A stretch of 64,000 nt of DNA from Dorea formicigenerans (GCF_025150245.1 NZ_CP102279.1:1237423-1301422); one strand, 5' to 3'; counted from the first letter of the stretch, positions 38,395 through 48,062 are shown. A program made the numbers and translations. Notes: generated by a model not told the origin, from the sequence alone.

Positions 38395-39867
38395 ATGATC
38401 CGGGTTATATGCAATCAGGAGACATTTGTGTATAATGCATATCATATGGTGAAGGCTTTTTATCCATCGGAGACAGTTACGTCTTCGGTGGACGAAAAAG
38501 CCTCTAATTATGTAACTGTGGAATTTGCAGAAGATGGTACAGACGGGCAGAAAGAGGCGATGATTGAAATTGCAGACAGGCAGACAAATGACATGCCAGC
38601 GGAGAAATCTGCAATGAAAAAATATCTCGACCGGATGTTATACAAAAAGTTGTCAGAGCAAAGTGGCAGAACTCTTGCATGGGGAATCCTGATGGGAGTA
38701 CGACCGACTAAAATTGCTATGAGAAAACTGGAAGAAGGTATGACACAGGAGACGTTTGTTCCATGGTTCCAGAAGGAGAATCTGGTGAGTGAAGAAAAAG
38801 CACATCTTGCATGGCAGATTGCAGGGAGAGAAAAAAAGCTTCTGGATCAGTTGGATTATGAAAATGGCTATAGTCTTTATGTGGGAATCCCGTTCTGCCC
38901 AACGGTTTGCAGTTACTGTTCGTTTAGTTCGGGTGCCTTAGGTGACTGGGAGCACCGGGTAGAAGACTATCTGGCTGCACTTATGAAGGAACTGGAAGCA
39001 ATTGCGAAAATATCTGAAGGAAGAAAAGCTGACACCATTTACATGGGCGGTGGAACACCGACAACTTTGAATGCGGATCAGTTAGACCGGCTGCTTACAT
39101 GCATTGATAGACATTTTGTAAGGGAAGGACTTCTGGAGTTTACGGTGGAAGCCGGACGACCGGACAGTATTACGAAAGAGAAACTTCAGGTGCTTCGAAA
39201 TCACGGTATTAATCGAATTTCTATCAATCCTCAGAGCATGCAGCAGAAGACCTTGGATACAATTGGACGTAAGCATACTGTAGAACAAGTGTATGAAGCA
39301 TTTCATATGGCGAGAAAGCTGGGATTTGATAATATCAATATGGATATTATTGCAGGACTTCCGGGAGAGACACCGGAGGATATGGAGGACACTCTAAGAC
39401 AGATTGCGTTACTTGGACCTGATAATCTGACGGTACATTCCCTTGCAATTAAACGTGCAGCTAAAATGGGCCAGGAAGAGAGAGAAGGGAAACGATTAAC
39501 GATCATACAAGATGAAATAGGTACGATGGTAGAGATGGCAGGAAATAAAGCCCGACAGATGGGACTTTTTCCGTATTATCTGTATCGTCAGAAGAATATT
39601 GCCGGAAATTTTGAAAATGTGGGCTATGCAAAGGTTGACAAAGCAGGAATATACAATATACTAATTATGGAGGAAAAGCAATCCATTATTGCAGCAGGTG
39701 CAGGTGCGTCTACAAAAATCGTACTGAAAGAACCTGTCATAAATCCTGAAAGCAAAAAGAAGAAAAAAACCAGTCTGATCCGGCAGGAGAATGTAAAAGC
39801 AATCGATGCTTACATCAGCCGGGTGGACGAGATGATAGAACGAAAAGGAGAATGGCTATGGCGTTAA
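38395..39867 (+). CDS. hemZ: Coproporphyrinogen dehydrogenase-like radical SAM protein HemZ
   Basis: A 490-residue radical SAM protein of the HemN/HemZ group. The motif is CPTVCSYCSF (CxxxCxxC), followed by YMGGGTPTTL, EAGRPDSI and INPQSMQQKTLDTIGR. The N-terminal 160 residues are the HemZ-specific extension. HemN-family enzymes act in heme synthesis, but no other heme gene is nearby, so the activity is open. Overlaps the hisS start by 10 bases. Confidence 0.9.
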   Translation: MIRVICNQETFVYNAYHMVKAFYPSETVTSSVDEKASNYVTVEFAEDGTDGQKEAMIEIADRQTNDMPAEKSAMKKYLDRMLYKKLSEQSGRTLAWGILMGVRPTKIAMRKLEEGMTQETFVPWFQKENLVSEEKAHLAWQIAGREKKLLDQLDYENGYSLYVGIPFCPTVCSYCSFSSGALGDWEHRVEDYLAALMKELEAIAKISEGRKADTIYMGGGTPTTLNADQLDRLLTCIDRHFVREGLLEFTVEAGRPDSITKEKLQVLRNHGINRISINPQSMQQKTLDTIGRKHTVEQVYEAFHMARKLGFDNINMDIIAGLPGETPEDMEDTLRQIALLGPDNLTVHSLAIKRAAKMGQEEREGKRLTIIQDEIGTMVEMAGNKARQMGLFPYYLYRQKNIAGNFENVGYAKVDKAGIYNILIMEEKQSIIAAGAGASTKIVLKEPVINPESKKKKKTSLIRQENVKAIDAYISRVDEMIERKGEWLWR

Positions 39868-41123
39868 AGAAGAAACCAGTAACCGGTATGAAAGATGTAA
39901 TGCCGGCAGAGATGGAAATCCGGGATTACCTGATCGGCCTGATTAAAGACACCTATAAAACATTTGGATTCCAATCTATGGAAACTCCATGTGTTGAGCA
40001 TATCGAGAACCTGTGCAGCAAGCAGGGGGGAGATAACGAAAAACTGATCTTCAAGATTTTGAAACGTGGAGAAAAGTTAAAAATTGACGAGGCAAAAGAG
40101 GAAAATGATCTTGTGGATGGAGGACTTCGGTATGACCTGACAGTTCCGCTTGCAAGATATTATTCTAATCATGCAAATGAGCTGCCGTCTCCTTTTAAAG
40201 CACTTCAGATTGGAAGTGTGTGGAGAGCAGACCGTCCGCAGAAAGGACGTTTCCGCCAGTTCGTACAGTGCGATATCGATATATTAGGAGAGGCTTCTAA
40301 TCTAGCCGAAATCGAGCTGATCCTTGCTACAACGGCGATGCTTGGGAAACTGGACTTTAAGAATTTTACTGTATGTATTAATGACCGTAATATATTGAAA
40401 TCTATGGCTGCTTACAGTGGTTTTAAAGAGGAAGACTATGATGAAGTCTTCATTGTTCTGGATAAGATGGATAAGATCGGACCGGAAGGTGTCGAGGCAG
40501 AGCTTATTGAGATGGGATATACCAGTGAAAGTGTTAAGACCTACCTTTCTCTTTTTGATGAGGTTGCTTCTGATGTATCCGGAGTCCGTTACCTGAAAGA
40601 AAAGCTTGGAGATTATCTGAGTGATGAGACAGCTGACGGTCTGGAATTGATTATGTCAAGTGTAGAAGCTGCAAAAGAGTGTGATTTTAAACTTCAGTTC
40701 ACACCAACCCTCGTAAGAGGACAGTCCTACTATACCGGAACAATTTTTGAGGTAACTATGGACGACTTTGGCGGTTCTGTTGCCGGAGGCGGACGTTATG
40801 ATAAGATGATCGGCAAGTTTACAGGGCAGGATACACCGGCATGCGGATTTTCTATTGGATTTGAGAGAATTGTCATGCTACTTCTGGAAAATGGATATAA
40901 AGTTCCGGGAGGACGCCAGAAAAAGGCATATCTTCTGGAGAAGAAGCTTCCAAAAGAGGCCATGTTGAAGGTTCTTGCTCTTGCAAAAGCTGACCGGGAG
41001 GCAGGACGACAGGTGCTGATCGTCAATATGAAGAAGAATAAGAAGTTTCAGAAAGAGCAGCTAATAGAAGATGGATATACAGAAATTGCAGACTGTTATG
41101 CAGATTCCGTAGACAGGCTGTAG
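39858..41123 (+). CDS. hisS: Histidine--tRNA ligase
   Basis: Class II synthetase charging tRNA-His. The 421-residue protein has KPVTGMKDVMPAEMEIRDYL, motif 2 (FKALQIGSVWRADRPQKGRFRQFVQCDIDI), LVRGQSYYTGTIFEV and motif 3 (ACGFSIGFERIVML), with the anticodon-binding end somewhat short. ATG 39858 lies 7 bases after AAAAGGAG; ATG 39852 is too near that site. It overlaps hemZ. Confidence 0.95.
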   Translation: MALKKKPVTGMKDVMPAEMEIRDYLIGLIKDTYKTFGFQSMETPCVEHIENLCSKQGGDNEKLIFKILKRGEKLKIDEAKEENDLVDGGLRYDLTVPLARYYSNHANELPSPFKALQIGSVWRADRPQKGRFRQFVQCDIDILGEASNLAEIELILATTAMLGKLDFKNFTVCINDRNILKSMAAYSGFKEEDYDEVFIVLDKMDKIGPEGVEAELIEMGYTSESVKTYLSLFDEVASDVSGVRYLKEKLGDYLSDETADGLELIMSSVEAAKECDFKLQFTPTLVRGQSYYTGTIFEVTMDDFGGSVAGGGRYDKMIGKFTGQDTPACGFSIGFERIVMLLLENGYKVPGGRQKKAYLLEKKLPKEAMLKVLALAKADREAGRQVLIVNMKKNKKFQKEQLIEDGYTEIADCYADSVDRL

Positions 41124-41161
41124 AGAATAGAACGCACAAGTGAAAAAGGAGATATAGAAAA

Positions 41162-42952
41162 ATGGCAGAGTCAATGCAGGGCTTAAAGAGAACCCACAGA
41201 TGTGGGGAACTGTCAGCAGCTAACGTAGGCGAGACAGCGACCATTATGGGCTGGGTACAGAAAAATCGTAATAAAGGAGGTCTCGTATTTGTAGATGTAA
41301 GAGACCGTTCCGGAATTATCCAGGTTGTATTTGATGAAGGAAGTGTAGATGCAGCACTGATCGAGAAGGCTGCAAAGCTTCGCAGTGAATATGTTGTTGC
41401 AGTTGTAGGAAAAGTTGCAAAACGATCTGGTGCAGTCAATGAGAACATTGCAACAGGTGAAATTGAGATTATCCCAGAGGAGCTTCGTGTACTTTCTGAG
41501 TCAGAGACACCTCCGTTCCAGATTGAGGAGAATTCTAAGACAAAAGAAGAAGTCCGTCTGAAATACAGATATCTGGATCTTAGAAGACCGGATATGCAGC
41601 GCAATCTGATGATGAGAAGCAAGGTGGCTACACTTGCACGTCAGTTTATGGCAAATGAAGGATTCCTTGAGATTGAGACACCGGTACTCATCGGAAGTAC
41701 ACCGGAGGGAGCAAGAGATTACCTTGTACCAAGCCGCGTTCATCAGGGACATTTTTATGCACTTCCACAGTCACCACAGCTATTTAAGCAGCTTTTAATG
41801 TGTTCTGGTTATGACAGATATTTCCAGATTGCAAAATGTTTCCGTGACGAGGATCTTCGAGCAGACCGTCAGCCAGAGTTCACACAGATGGATATGGAGC
41901 TGTCTTTCGTAGATGTTGATGATGTCATTGATGTCAATGAAAGATTCCTTGCGATGCTGTTTAAAGAAGTTCTTGGTGTGGAAGTTCCGCTTCCGATTCC
42001 GAGAATGACATGGCAGGAGGCTATGGATCGTTACGGTTCCGATAAACCGGATACAAGATTCGGCATGGAGCTTGTCAATGTGACAGATGTCGTAAAAGAC
42101 AGCGAGTTTGTTGTATTTAAGGGTGCTATTGAGAATGGTGGTACTGTTCGTGGTATCAACGCAAAAGGCCAGGGAGGAATGGCACGTAAGAAGATTGACA
42201 AGCTGGTTGATTATGCAAAGGATTACGGTGCAAAAGGACTGGCTTACATTGCAATCCATGAAGATGGAACTGTAAAATCGTCTTTCGCAAAATTCATGAC
42301 AGAGGATGAGCAGAAGAACTTGATTCAGGCTATGGACGGTGAGAATGGTGATCTGCTTCTCTTTGCAGCAGATAAGAATAAAGTTGTATGGGATGTATTA
42401 GGTGCGCTTCGTCTGGAACTTGCACGCCAGATGGATCTTTTAGATAAGAATGAGTACAAATTTATGTGGATCACAGAGTTCCCGCTTCTTGAGTGGAGTG
42501 AAGAACAGAACCGTTTCACAGCAATGCATCACCCATTTACAATGCCAATGGAAGAAGATCTTCAGTATATCGACAGTGATCCGGGAAGAGTCCGTGCAAA
42601 AGCATACGATATTACTCTGAATGGAAATGAGATTGGTGGAGGAAGTGTGCGAATCTTTAACCCTGAGATCCAGAGCAAGATGTTCGAGGTGCTTGGATTT
42701 ACACCAGAGCAGGCACAGGAGCAGTTCGGATTCCTCCTGACAGCATTCAAGTATGGAGTACCGCCACACGCAGGACTTGCATATGGACTGGATCGTCTTG
42801 TTATGCTCATGGCAAAACAGGATAGCATTCGTGACGTGATAGCATTCCCGAAGGTAAAAGATGCTTCAGATCTTATGACAGAGGCTCCGACAAAAGTTGA
42901 CCAGAAACAGCTCGATGAATTGGGACTTGAAGTAGTAGCTGAGGAAGAATAA
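41162..42952 (+). CDS. aspS: Aspartate--tRNA ligase
   Basis: A 596-residue class II synthetase of the bacterial AspRS type: N-terminal OB-fold (ATIMGWVQKNRNKGGLVFVDVRDRSGIIQVVF), flipping-loop region SPQLFKQLLMCSGYDRYFQIAKCFRDEDLRADRQPEF abbreviated motif 2, a GAD insertion (about 290-410) and motif 3 (GLAYGLDRLVMLM). It follows hisS by 38 bp, the common Firmicute hisS-aspS pair. Whether it also charges tRNA-Asn cannot be read here. Confidence 0.97.
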   Translation: MAESMQGLKRTHRCGELSAANVGETATIMGWVQKNRNKGGLVFVDVRDRSGIIQVVFDEGSVDAALIEKAAKLRSEYVVAVVGKVAKRSGAVNENIATGEIEIIPEELRVLSESETPPFQIEENSKTKEEVRLKYRYLDLRRPDMQRNLMMRSKVATLARQFMANEGFLEIETPVLIGSTPEGARDYLVPSRVHQGHFYALPQSPQLFKQLLMCSGYDRYFQIAKCFRDEDLRADRQPEFTQMDMELSFVDVDDVIDVNERFLAMLFKEVLGVEVPLPIPRMTWQEAMDRYGSDKPDTRFGMELVNVTDVVKDSEFVVFKGAIENGGTVRGINAKGQGGMARKKIDKLVDYAKDYGAKGLAYIAIHEDGTVKSSFAKFMTEDEQKNLIQAMDGENGDLLLFAADKNKVVWDVLGALRLELARQMDLLDKNEYKFMWITEFPLLEWSEEQNRFTAMHHPFTMPMEEDLQYIDSDPGRVRAKAYDITLNGNEIGGGSVRIFNPEIQSKMFEVLGFTPEQAQEQFGFLLTAFKYGVPPHAGLAYGLDRLVMLMAKQDSIRDVIAFPKVKDASDLMTEAPTKVDQKQLDELGLEVVAEEE

Positions 42953-42968
42953 AAGTTATTTAATGATG

Positions 42969-43021
42969 AAAAAATCCCATCCGGATATTCTCGCATTGAA
43001 GAATACCGGATGGGATTTTTT
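42969..43021. terminator. Bidirectional terminator after aspS
   Basis: A strong hairpin AAAAAATCCCATCCGG against CCGGATGGGATTTTTT with further inner pairing; it serves aspS (plus) and the convergent membrane protein gene (minus). Confidence 0.92.
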
Positions 43022-43027
43022 CTTGAA

Positions 43028-43744
43028 TTATTGATCTTTTGGTGAACGTCCATCTTTGTGCTTATTCCAGATATTGAATGCAATTAAAAGACCTGCTGTG
43101 TATAAGATGCTGATCAGAATTGCCGGGCTGTCTTTTAAGAAATAGATTACCAGAACAGCGGCAATTAATGCAATGGTCATCTGGAATGCAATCCAGATTC
43201 TTTTTTCACGAATTTCTCTGGCATGCTGCTGGGATTCCAGACGCTTCTGTTCTAATTTTAAGTATTCCATCAAGTCCTTGTCTGGAATGCGGGAAAGTAT
43301 AATTTCATCGCGAACAAGTCTGGCTTCGCGGCGGGAGTGGATATTTGCAATTTTAGCAGAAAAACGGGCAAAAAATCCGGAGGAATCACGCTCTTTTTCA
43401 GCTTTGTCAAACGGATCCATCTCAGAATCCAAGTTATAAGCAGATTCCGTTCCTGGAGCAGTAGTATTATTGATGACAGATGCATTTTTCCGGGCAGTTG
43501 TGCTACCGGAAGCAGACGTATCTTCCTGGATAGTTGAACTTTTAGAAGCAGACGTATCTTCCTGGATAGTTGAACTTTTAGAAGCAGACGTATCTTTCTG
43601 GATAGTTGTGCTGCTAGAAGCAGATGTATCTTCCTGACCAGATGCATTTTCTGCAGCAGATGTATCTTTCTGACCAGATATAGTTTCTGTAGCAGATGCA
43701 TGATCTATTGTAGTTATATTTTCTTCTGTAATTGTCTCTGACAT
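43028..43744 (-). CDS. Membrane protein with Ser/Thr-rich tandem repeats, unknown function
   Basis: A 238-residue protein. Residues about 15-90 are polar and built from 12-residue repeats of the type SKSSTIQEDTSA. A charged stretch (about 110-180, with RREARLVRDEIILSRIPDKDLMEYLKL) follows, then two membrane helices (about 180-201 and 207-225) and a basic end. No signal peptide, so the repeats are probably cytoplasmic. I recognise no family. ATG at 43744 follows AGGAGG; a longer frame from 43804 enters the intergenic palindrome. Divergent from tRNA-Gly. Confidence 0.7.
   Translation of the reverse strand: MSETITEENITTIDHASATETISGQKDTSAAENASGQEDTSASSSTTIQKDTSASKSSTIQEDTSASKSSTIQEDTSASGSTTARKNASVINNTTAPGTESAYNLDSEMDPFDKAEKERDSSGFFARFSAKIANIHSRREARLVRDEIILSRIPDKDLMEYLKLEQKRLESQQHAREIREKRIWIAFQMTIALIAAVLVIYFLKDSPAILISILYTAGLLIAFNIWNKHKDGRSPKDQ
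43476..43691. repeat. Six tandem 36-bp coding repeats
   Basis: Units start at 43476, 43512, 43548, 43584, 43620 and 43656; units 2 and 3 are identical and the others diverge. They encode the 12-residue repeats of the minus-strand membrane protein. Copy number may vary between strains. Confidence 0.88.
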
Positions 43745-43794
43745 AACAAACCTCCTATGTGAATTATATATATCAGCTGGGAGATGGCTCCCAT

Positions 43795-43826
43795 CTCGCA
43801 GCAAGAATGCCGAGGCATTCTTGAAT
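43795..43826. repeat. Dispersed palindrome, copy A (inverted partner at 44209)
   Basis: 32 bp containing CAAGAATGCC-GA-GGCATTCTTG, exactly repeated in reverse orientation at 44209-44240. A GAGATGG/CCATCTC hairpin lies just before it. The 167 bp from 43827 to the tRNA promoter are AT-rich with nothing further recognised. Confidence 0.85.
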
Positions 43827-43993
43827 CATCGTTTTGTTTATCATAACAGTAAAAAAAATAAAAAACAACTGATTTTCCAAGATTAGTCTTATTAAAAGAA
43901 AGAAGATTAGAGACTTTCATATATGAGAAGTGTGCAAAAAAATGGAATAAAATATATTGCATCAAAAATTTTGAAAAAAATTAAAAAAAGCTG

Positions 43994-44022
43994 TTGACAA
44001 AAGTCTGATTATCCTGTATAGT
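43994..44022 (+). promoter_or_regulatory. Sigma-A promoter for tRNA-Gly
   Basis: A consensus TTGACA (43994-43999), 17 bases, TATAGT (44017-44022). Confidence 0.8.
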
Positions 44023-44071
44023 ATGTATTGTTCCAAGGAACACAAGAAACAAACGGAACAACATAATGAAT

Positions 44072-44144
44072 GCGACAGTGGCTCAGTTGGTAGAGTACGA
44101 CCTTGCCAAGGTCGGGGTCGCGGGTTCGAACCCCGTCTGTCGCT
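44072..44144 (+). tRNA. tRNA-Gly (anticodon GCC)
   Basis: A 73-nt cloverleaf: acceptor GCGACAG/CTGTCGC, D loop with CTCAGTTGGTAGAG, anticodon stem CGACC/GGTCG with loop TTGCCAA (GCC at 44105-44107), T arm GCGGG-TTCGAAC-CCCGT abbreviated, discriminator T. The CCA end is not encoded. A terminator follows directly. Confidence 0.96.
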
Positions 44145-44149
44145 CTTAT

Positions 44150-44180
44150 AAAAATCTCAATCTTCGGATTGAGATTTTTT
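44150..44180 (+). terminator. Terminator after tRNA-Gly
   Basis: AAAAATCTCAATC-TTCG-GATTGAGATTTTTT: 13-bp stem, stable UUCG tetraloop and T run. Confidence 0.93.
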
Positions 44181-44208
44181 CGTATATGATAACTTGTATT
44201 TTCTATAT

Positions 44209-44240
44209 ATTCAAGAATGCCGAGGCATTCTTGCTGCGAG
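44209..44240. repeat. Dispersed palindrome, copy B (inverted relative to copy A)
   Basis: Exact reverse complement of 43795-43826. The two copies flank tRNA-Gly and its promoter and terminator. The remaining 133 bp to corA hold no clear element. Confidence 0.85.
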
Positions 44241-44373
44241 GTTCATGCATTAAAATTCTCCTATAATTCCAATAATTACAGATAGAAAAACATGCGTAAA
44301 ATAAAAAATTATGATATGATATGAGAGTCAAATCTCAGAAAGAAACAATGTTGATAAAAAGTGGAGGCAGATT

Positions 44374-45318
44374 ATGGAAGCATACACTCTGGATTGGCAA
44401 AAAGGACAGCTTATTCAGGATAGGATGCAAGAAGCAAATTACAAGAGGATAAGTGATAAAAAAATAGATGATACTATGAAGGTTCAGATTATGAATCTGA
44501 AAGAATACGAACAGATTAAGGAATATATTCCACATAAGAAGAATCTTCTATACAGTATGAATCATGTCAGGTACTGTAAAGTAGATTCGTTTCATGATTG
44601 TGTACAGGGAATTATGCGGGTGCCAGATTTGAAAAATCATGAAATGTTCGTATTTGGCTTTTGCATGTATAAGCAGACTCTTTATTTTGTGGAGGAAACA
44701 AATCAGATTCAACTTCTTATGGAACATGTGAAGAATGATGTCTATAAAAACTGCAGACTTCATGAAGTTTTGCTTATGATCTTAAACTATCTGATTGATG
44801 ATGATGTGTACAGAATGCAGAAGATTGAAGAACAACTGGAGAAAATCGAAGAAAATGTAATTGGACATGTCCAGAAACATCTGGATGAAAGAATTATGAA
44901 GTATCGGAAACATTTTTCGGAACTGATGGTTTCTTATGATCAGATGACCAATATGGGTGAGCATATGCAGCTTTATATGAACAGAAATGAAATCCAGGAT
45001 GAAGAAATGGGTTGGGAGCGTTATGTTCATAGAACTGAGCGTTTGCATCAGTATGCCGCGGAGATGAAAGAGTATACTCAGCAGATCCGTGAAATTTATC
45101 AGACCCAGATTACCTTGCAGCAAAATAGAGTTATGAATTTTCTGACAGTAGTGACGACAATATTTATGCCATTGACATTGATTACCGGGTGGTATGGAAT
45201 GAACTTTTATAATATGCAAGAACTTCACTGGCAATATGGATATATTTGTGTCATCATAATATCAATCGTAGTAATTATTGCGGAATGTATTTACTTTAAA
45301 AAGAAAAAAATGTTATAA
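44374..45318 (+). CDS. corA: CorA-family divalent cation transporter
   Basis: A 314-residue CorA/MIT-type magnesium or cobalt channel subunit: long cytoplasmic domain with coiled-coil helices (about 150-240), then two C-terminal membrane helices (about 250-272 and 283-305) joined by the signature YGMNF. The basic end KKKK is typical. ATG 44374 follows GTGGAGG. Probably independent of hom, which follows after 18 bp without a visible terminator. Confidence 0.9.
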   Translation: MEAYTLDWQKGQLIQDRMQEANYKRISDKKIDDTMKVQIMNLKEYEQIKEYIPHKKNLLYSMNHVRYCKVDSFHDCVQGIMRVPDLKNHEMFVFGFCMYKQTLYFVEETNQIQLLMEHVKNDVYKNCRLHEVLLMILNYLIDDDVYRMQKIEEQLEKIEENVIGHVQKHLDERIMKYRKHFSELMVSYDQMTNMGEHMQLYMNRNEIQDEEMGWERYVHRTERLHQYAAEMKEYTQQIREIYQTQITLQQNRVMNFLTVVTTIFMPLTLITGWYGMNFYNMQELHWQYGYICVIIISIVVIIAECIYFKKKKML

Positions 45319-45336
45319 AGCAGGAGGAGAACAGGA

Positions 45337-46629
45337 ATGAGCAAACCGCACAAGATAAAAATCGGACTTTTAGGACTGGGAACAGTTGGAAGTGGGGTAT
45401 ATAAGTTAATTGAAAAGCAAAAAGAGGAGTTTTGTAAAAAGGCAGGAGCAGATGTTGAGATTGTAAAGATTCTTGTACACAATATGGAGAAAAAGCGTGA
45501 AGGTGTGGATCCATCTCTTCTTACCGATAACTGGAGAGATATTATTGATAATGATGAGATCCAACTCGTAATTGAGGTGATGGGTGGAATTGAGCCGGCA
45601 AGAACCATGATTCTGGATGCTTTAAATGCAGGGAAAAATGTTGTGTCTGCTAATAAAGATCTGATTGCTGAGCACGGAAAAGAACTTCTGGATGCAGCAG
45701 AAGAGCATGGTGTGGATTTTCTGTTTGAGGCTGCAGTAGCCGGAGGAATCCCGATCATCCGTCCGTTAAAGCAATGCCTGGCGGCAAATGAGATTGATGA
45801 AGTCATTGGAATCATGAATGGTACAACAAACTATATCCTGACAAAGATGTTTGAAGACAATATGGATTTTGATGAAGCATTGGCAAAAGCGACAGAGCTT
45901 GGATATGCAGAGGCGGACCCGACAGCAGATATTGAAGGATTAGATGCCGGACGTAAAGCAGCAATTCTGGCTTCCATCGCATTTCATTCCAGAGTTGTGT
46001 TCAAGGATGTATATACAGAGGGAATTACAAAGATTTCTTCAAGAGACATAGCATATGCAAAAGAATTTGGCAATGTTATCAAATTACTTGGCGTGGCTCA
46101 TAATACAGAAGATGGAATTGAAGTGGGTGTTTATCCAATGATGATTTCGCAGAATCACCCACTGGCATCTGTCAGAGATTCTTTCAATGCCGTATTTGTG
46201 CATGGAGATGCAGTTGGAGATGTAATGTTCTATGGACGTGGTGCTGGAGAGTTCCCGACTGCCAGTGCAGTTGTCGGAGATGTGATCGACGTAGTGCGTG
46301 ACACGCAGTATCATTGTACCGGAAGAATCAGTTGTACCTGTTATCGGACAACACCAGTCAAGAATTTTAAGAATGTGAAAAATAAATTTTTCCTCCGTAT
46401 GCAGGTGGAGAATAAACCTGGAGTTCTGGCTTCCATTGCCATGGTATTTGGTGTTCACAAGGTCAGCATTACAAAAGTCATGCAGAAGGAACAGTGCGAG
46501 AACTCTGATGTAGCTGAACTTGTTATTGTAACAGAGGCTGTCAAAGAAAGCCAGATGCTGGATTCTCTGGAGCATCTCAAAGATATGGAGACAATTCGCG
46601 AAGTCAGCAGTGTCATTCGTGAATATTAG
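45337..46629 (+). CDS. hom: Homoserine dehydrogenase
   Basis: Reduces aspartate-semialdehyde to homoserine on the way to threonine and methionine. The 430-residue protein has the NAD(P)-binding GLLGLGTVGSGV, SANKDLIAEHG, EAAVAGGIPIIRPL, IMNGTTNYILTKM and ELGYAEADPTADIEG signatures and a C-terminal ACT domain (about 350-430, NKPGVLASIAMVF), where threonine feedback usually acts. Start behind AGGAGGAG. Confidence 0.96.
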   Translation: MSKPHKIKIGLLGLGTVGSGVYKLIEKQKEEFCKKAGADVEIVKILVHNMEKKREGVDPSLLTDNWRDIIDNDEIQLVIEVMGGIEPARTMILDALNAGKNVVSANKDLIAEHGKELLDAAEEHGVDFLFEAAVAGGIPIIRPLKQCLAANEIDEVIGIMNGTTNYILTKMFEDNMDFDEALAKATELGYAEADPTADIEGLDAGRKAAILASIAFHSRVVFKDVYTEGITKISSRDIAYAKEFGNVIKLLGVAHNTEDGIEVGVYPMMISQNHPLASVRDSFNAVFVHGDAVGDVMFYGRGAGEFPTASAVVGDVIDVVRDTQYHCTGRISCTCYRTTPVKNFKNVKNKFFLRMQVENKPGVLASIAMVFGVHKVSITKVMQKEQCENSDVAELVIVTEAVKESQMLDSLEHLKDMETIREVSSVIREY

Positions 46630-46651
46630 TAGAAATATTGGAGGTTTAGGT

Positions 46652-48010
46652 TTGGAAGAAAGTGTAAAGGTCAATCCGCTTGCAACAGAGAAGGTCGAGC
46701 GGTTGATATTAAAATTCTCCATCCCGGCAATCATCAGTATGCTGGTCAGCTCGCTTTATAATATTGTAGACCAGATATTTATTGGACAAGGTGTAGGACT
46801 TCTTGGAAATGCAGCGACTAATATCGCATTTCCAATTACGATTATTTGTACTGCAACGGCATTGCTTCTTGGGATTGGAAGTGCTTCAAATTTTAATCTG
46901 TCCTCGGGGGCAGGAGAGCAGGAATGTGCGTGCAGGTATGCAGGGACAGGACTTGTAATGCTGATGCTTTGCGGTGTGACGATCGCGGTCATCGTATTAT
47001 TGTTCTTAGATCCGCTGCTTCATGTATTCGGTGTTACAAAAGACGTCCTGCCTTATGCACAGGATTATACAGGGATTACAGCATTTGGAATTCCTTTTCT
47101 GATTCTGACGACAGGGGGGAATCATCTGATCCGTGCAGACAGAAGCCCGACTTATTCTATGACTTGTATGCTTACGGGGGCAATCATCAATACGATTCTG
47201 GATCCACTGTTTATTTTTGGATTCCATTGGGGAATTAAAGGAGCTGCATGGGCAACTGTAATCGGTCAGATCGCGTCTGGGTGTCTGGTAATTGTGTATT
47301 TTGTACGTTTTAAAAAGATGGGACTGACAGTGGAGATGCTAAAGCCCCGTGGAATGTATATCAAAGGCATTCTCACACTTGGTATGGCTTCATGCATCAA
47401 TCAGATAGCTATGGCAATCGTGCAGATCGTGTTAAATAATACATTGAGATATTATGGTTCTCTTTCTGTATATGGATCAGATATTCCACTGGCGTGTGTC
47501 GGTGTAATTGCAAAAGTCAATATGGTGTTTATGGCAATCTGTATCGGTCTTGCCCAGGGATGCCAGCCAATCTGGGGTTTTAATTATGGAGCAGGCAATT
47601 ATGTGAGAGTCAGACACACATATAAGCGATCCATGCAGATAGCGCTTGCGGTCGGCGGTATCTGTTTTGTGTGCTTTCAAGTATTTCCAAGACAGATCGT
47701 CAGTATTTTCGGAAATGGAAGCGAAGAATATTTCCGGTTTGCAGAGAGGTATTTCCGCATTTATATGTTTATGACGTTTGTAAATGGAATCCACCCGGTC
47801 TGCTCACAGTTTTTCACTGCAATCGGAAAAGCTACAAAGGGAGCAGTTGTGTCTCTGACGAGACAGATATTATTTCTTTTGCCACTCATTATTATATTCC
47901 CGATATTTATCGGAATTGATGGTGTAATGTATGCAGGTCCGATTGCGGACGGAACGGCAGCAGTAGTTGCAATTGTGCTTGCGAGAAGTGAGATAAAAAA
48001 GATGAGCTGA
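46652..48010 (+). CDS. MATE family multidrug exporter
   Basis: A 452-residue, twelve-helix MATE transporter (NorM/DinF superfamily), beginning LILKFSIPAIISMLVSSLYNIVDQIFIG, with the second-half repeat from about residue 225. Family members export drugs or metabolites using Na+ or H+. The likely start is TTG 46652, 7 bases after GGAGG; an ATG at 46610 inside hom is less likely. The MarR gene that follows probably regulates it. Confidence 0.88.
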   Translation: MEESVKVNPLATEKVERLILKFSIPAIISMLVSSLYNIVDQIFIGQGVGLLGNAATNIAFPITIICTATALLLGIGSASNFNLSSGAGEQECACRYAGTGLVMLMLCGVTIAVIVLLFLDPLLHVFGVTKDVLPYAQDYTGITAFGIPFLILTTGGNHLIRADRSPTYSMTCMLTGAIINTILDPLFIFGFHWGIKGAAWATVIGQIASGCLVIVYFVRFKKMGLTVEMLKPRGMYIKGILTLGMASCINQIAMAIVQIVLNNTLRYYGSLSVYGSDIPLACVGVIAKVNMVFMAICIGLAQGCQPIWGFNYGAGNYVRVRHTYKRSMQIALAVGGICFVCFQVFPRQIVSIFGNGSEEYFRFAERYFRIYMFMTFVNGIHPVCSQFFTAIGKATKGAVVSLTRQILFLLPLIIIFPIFIGIDGVMYAGPIADGTAAVVAIVLARSEIKKMS

Positions 48011-48062
48011 TAAGTAAAGAGAAGGTTGTCAGGATCTGGGATTAAAAGAAAGGATAAGGCGT

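Noticed and set aside
43476-43691. Regular 36-bp repeats that could suggest a CRISPR array
   Set aside because: The units are directly contiguous with no unique spacers and stay in frame within a coding region; they encode 12-residue protein repeats.
44066-44266. 66-residue frame across the tRNA-Gly gene
   Set aside because: It is the translation of the tRNA and its terminator.
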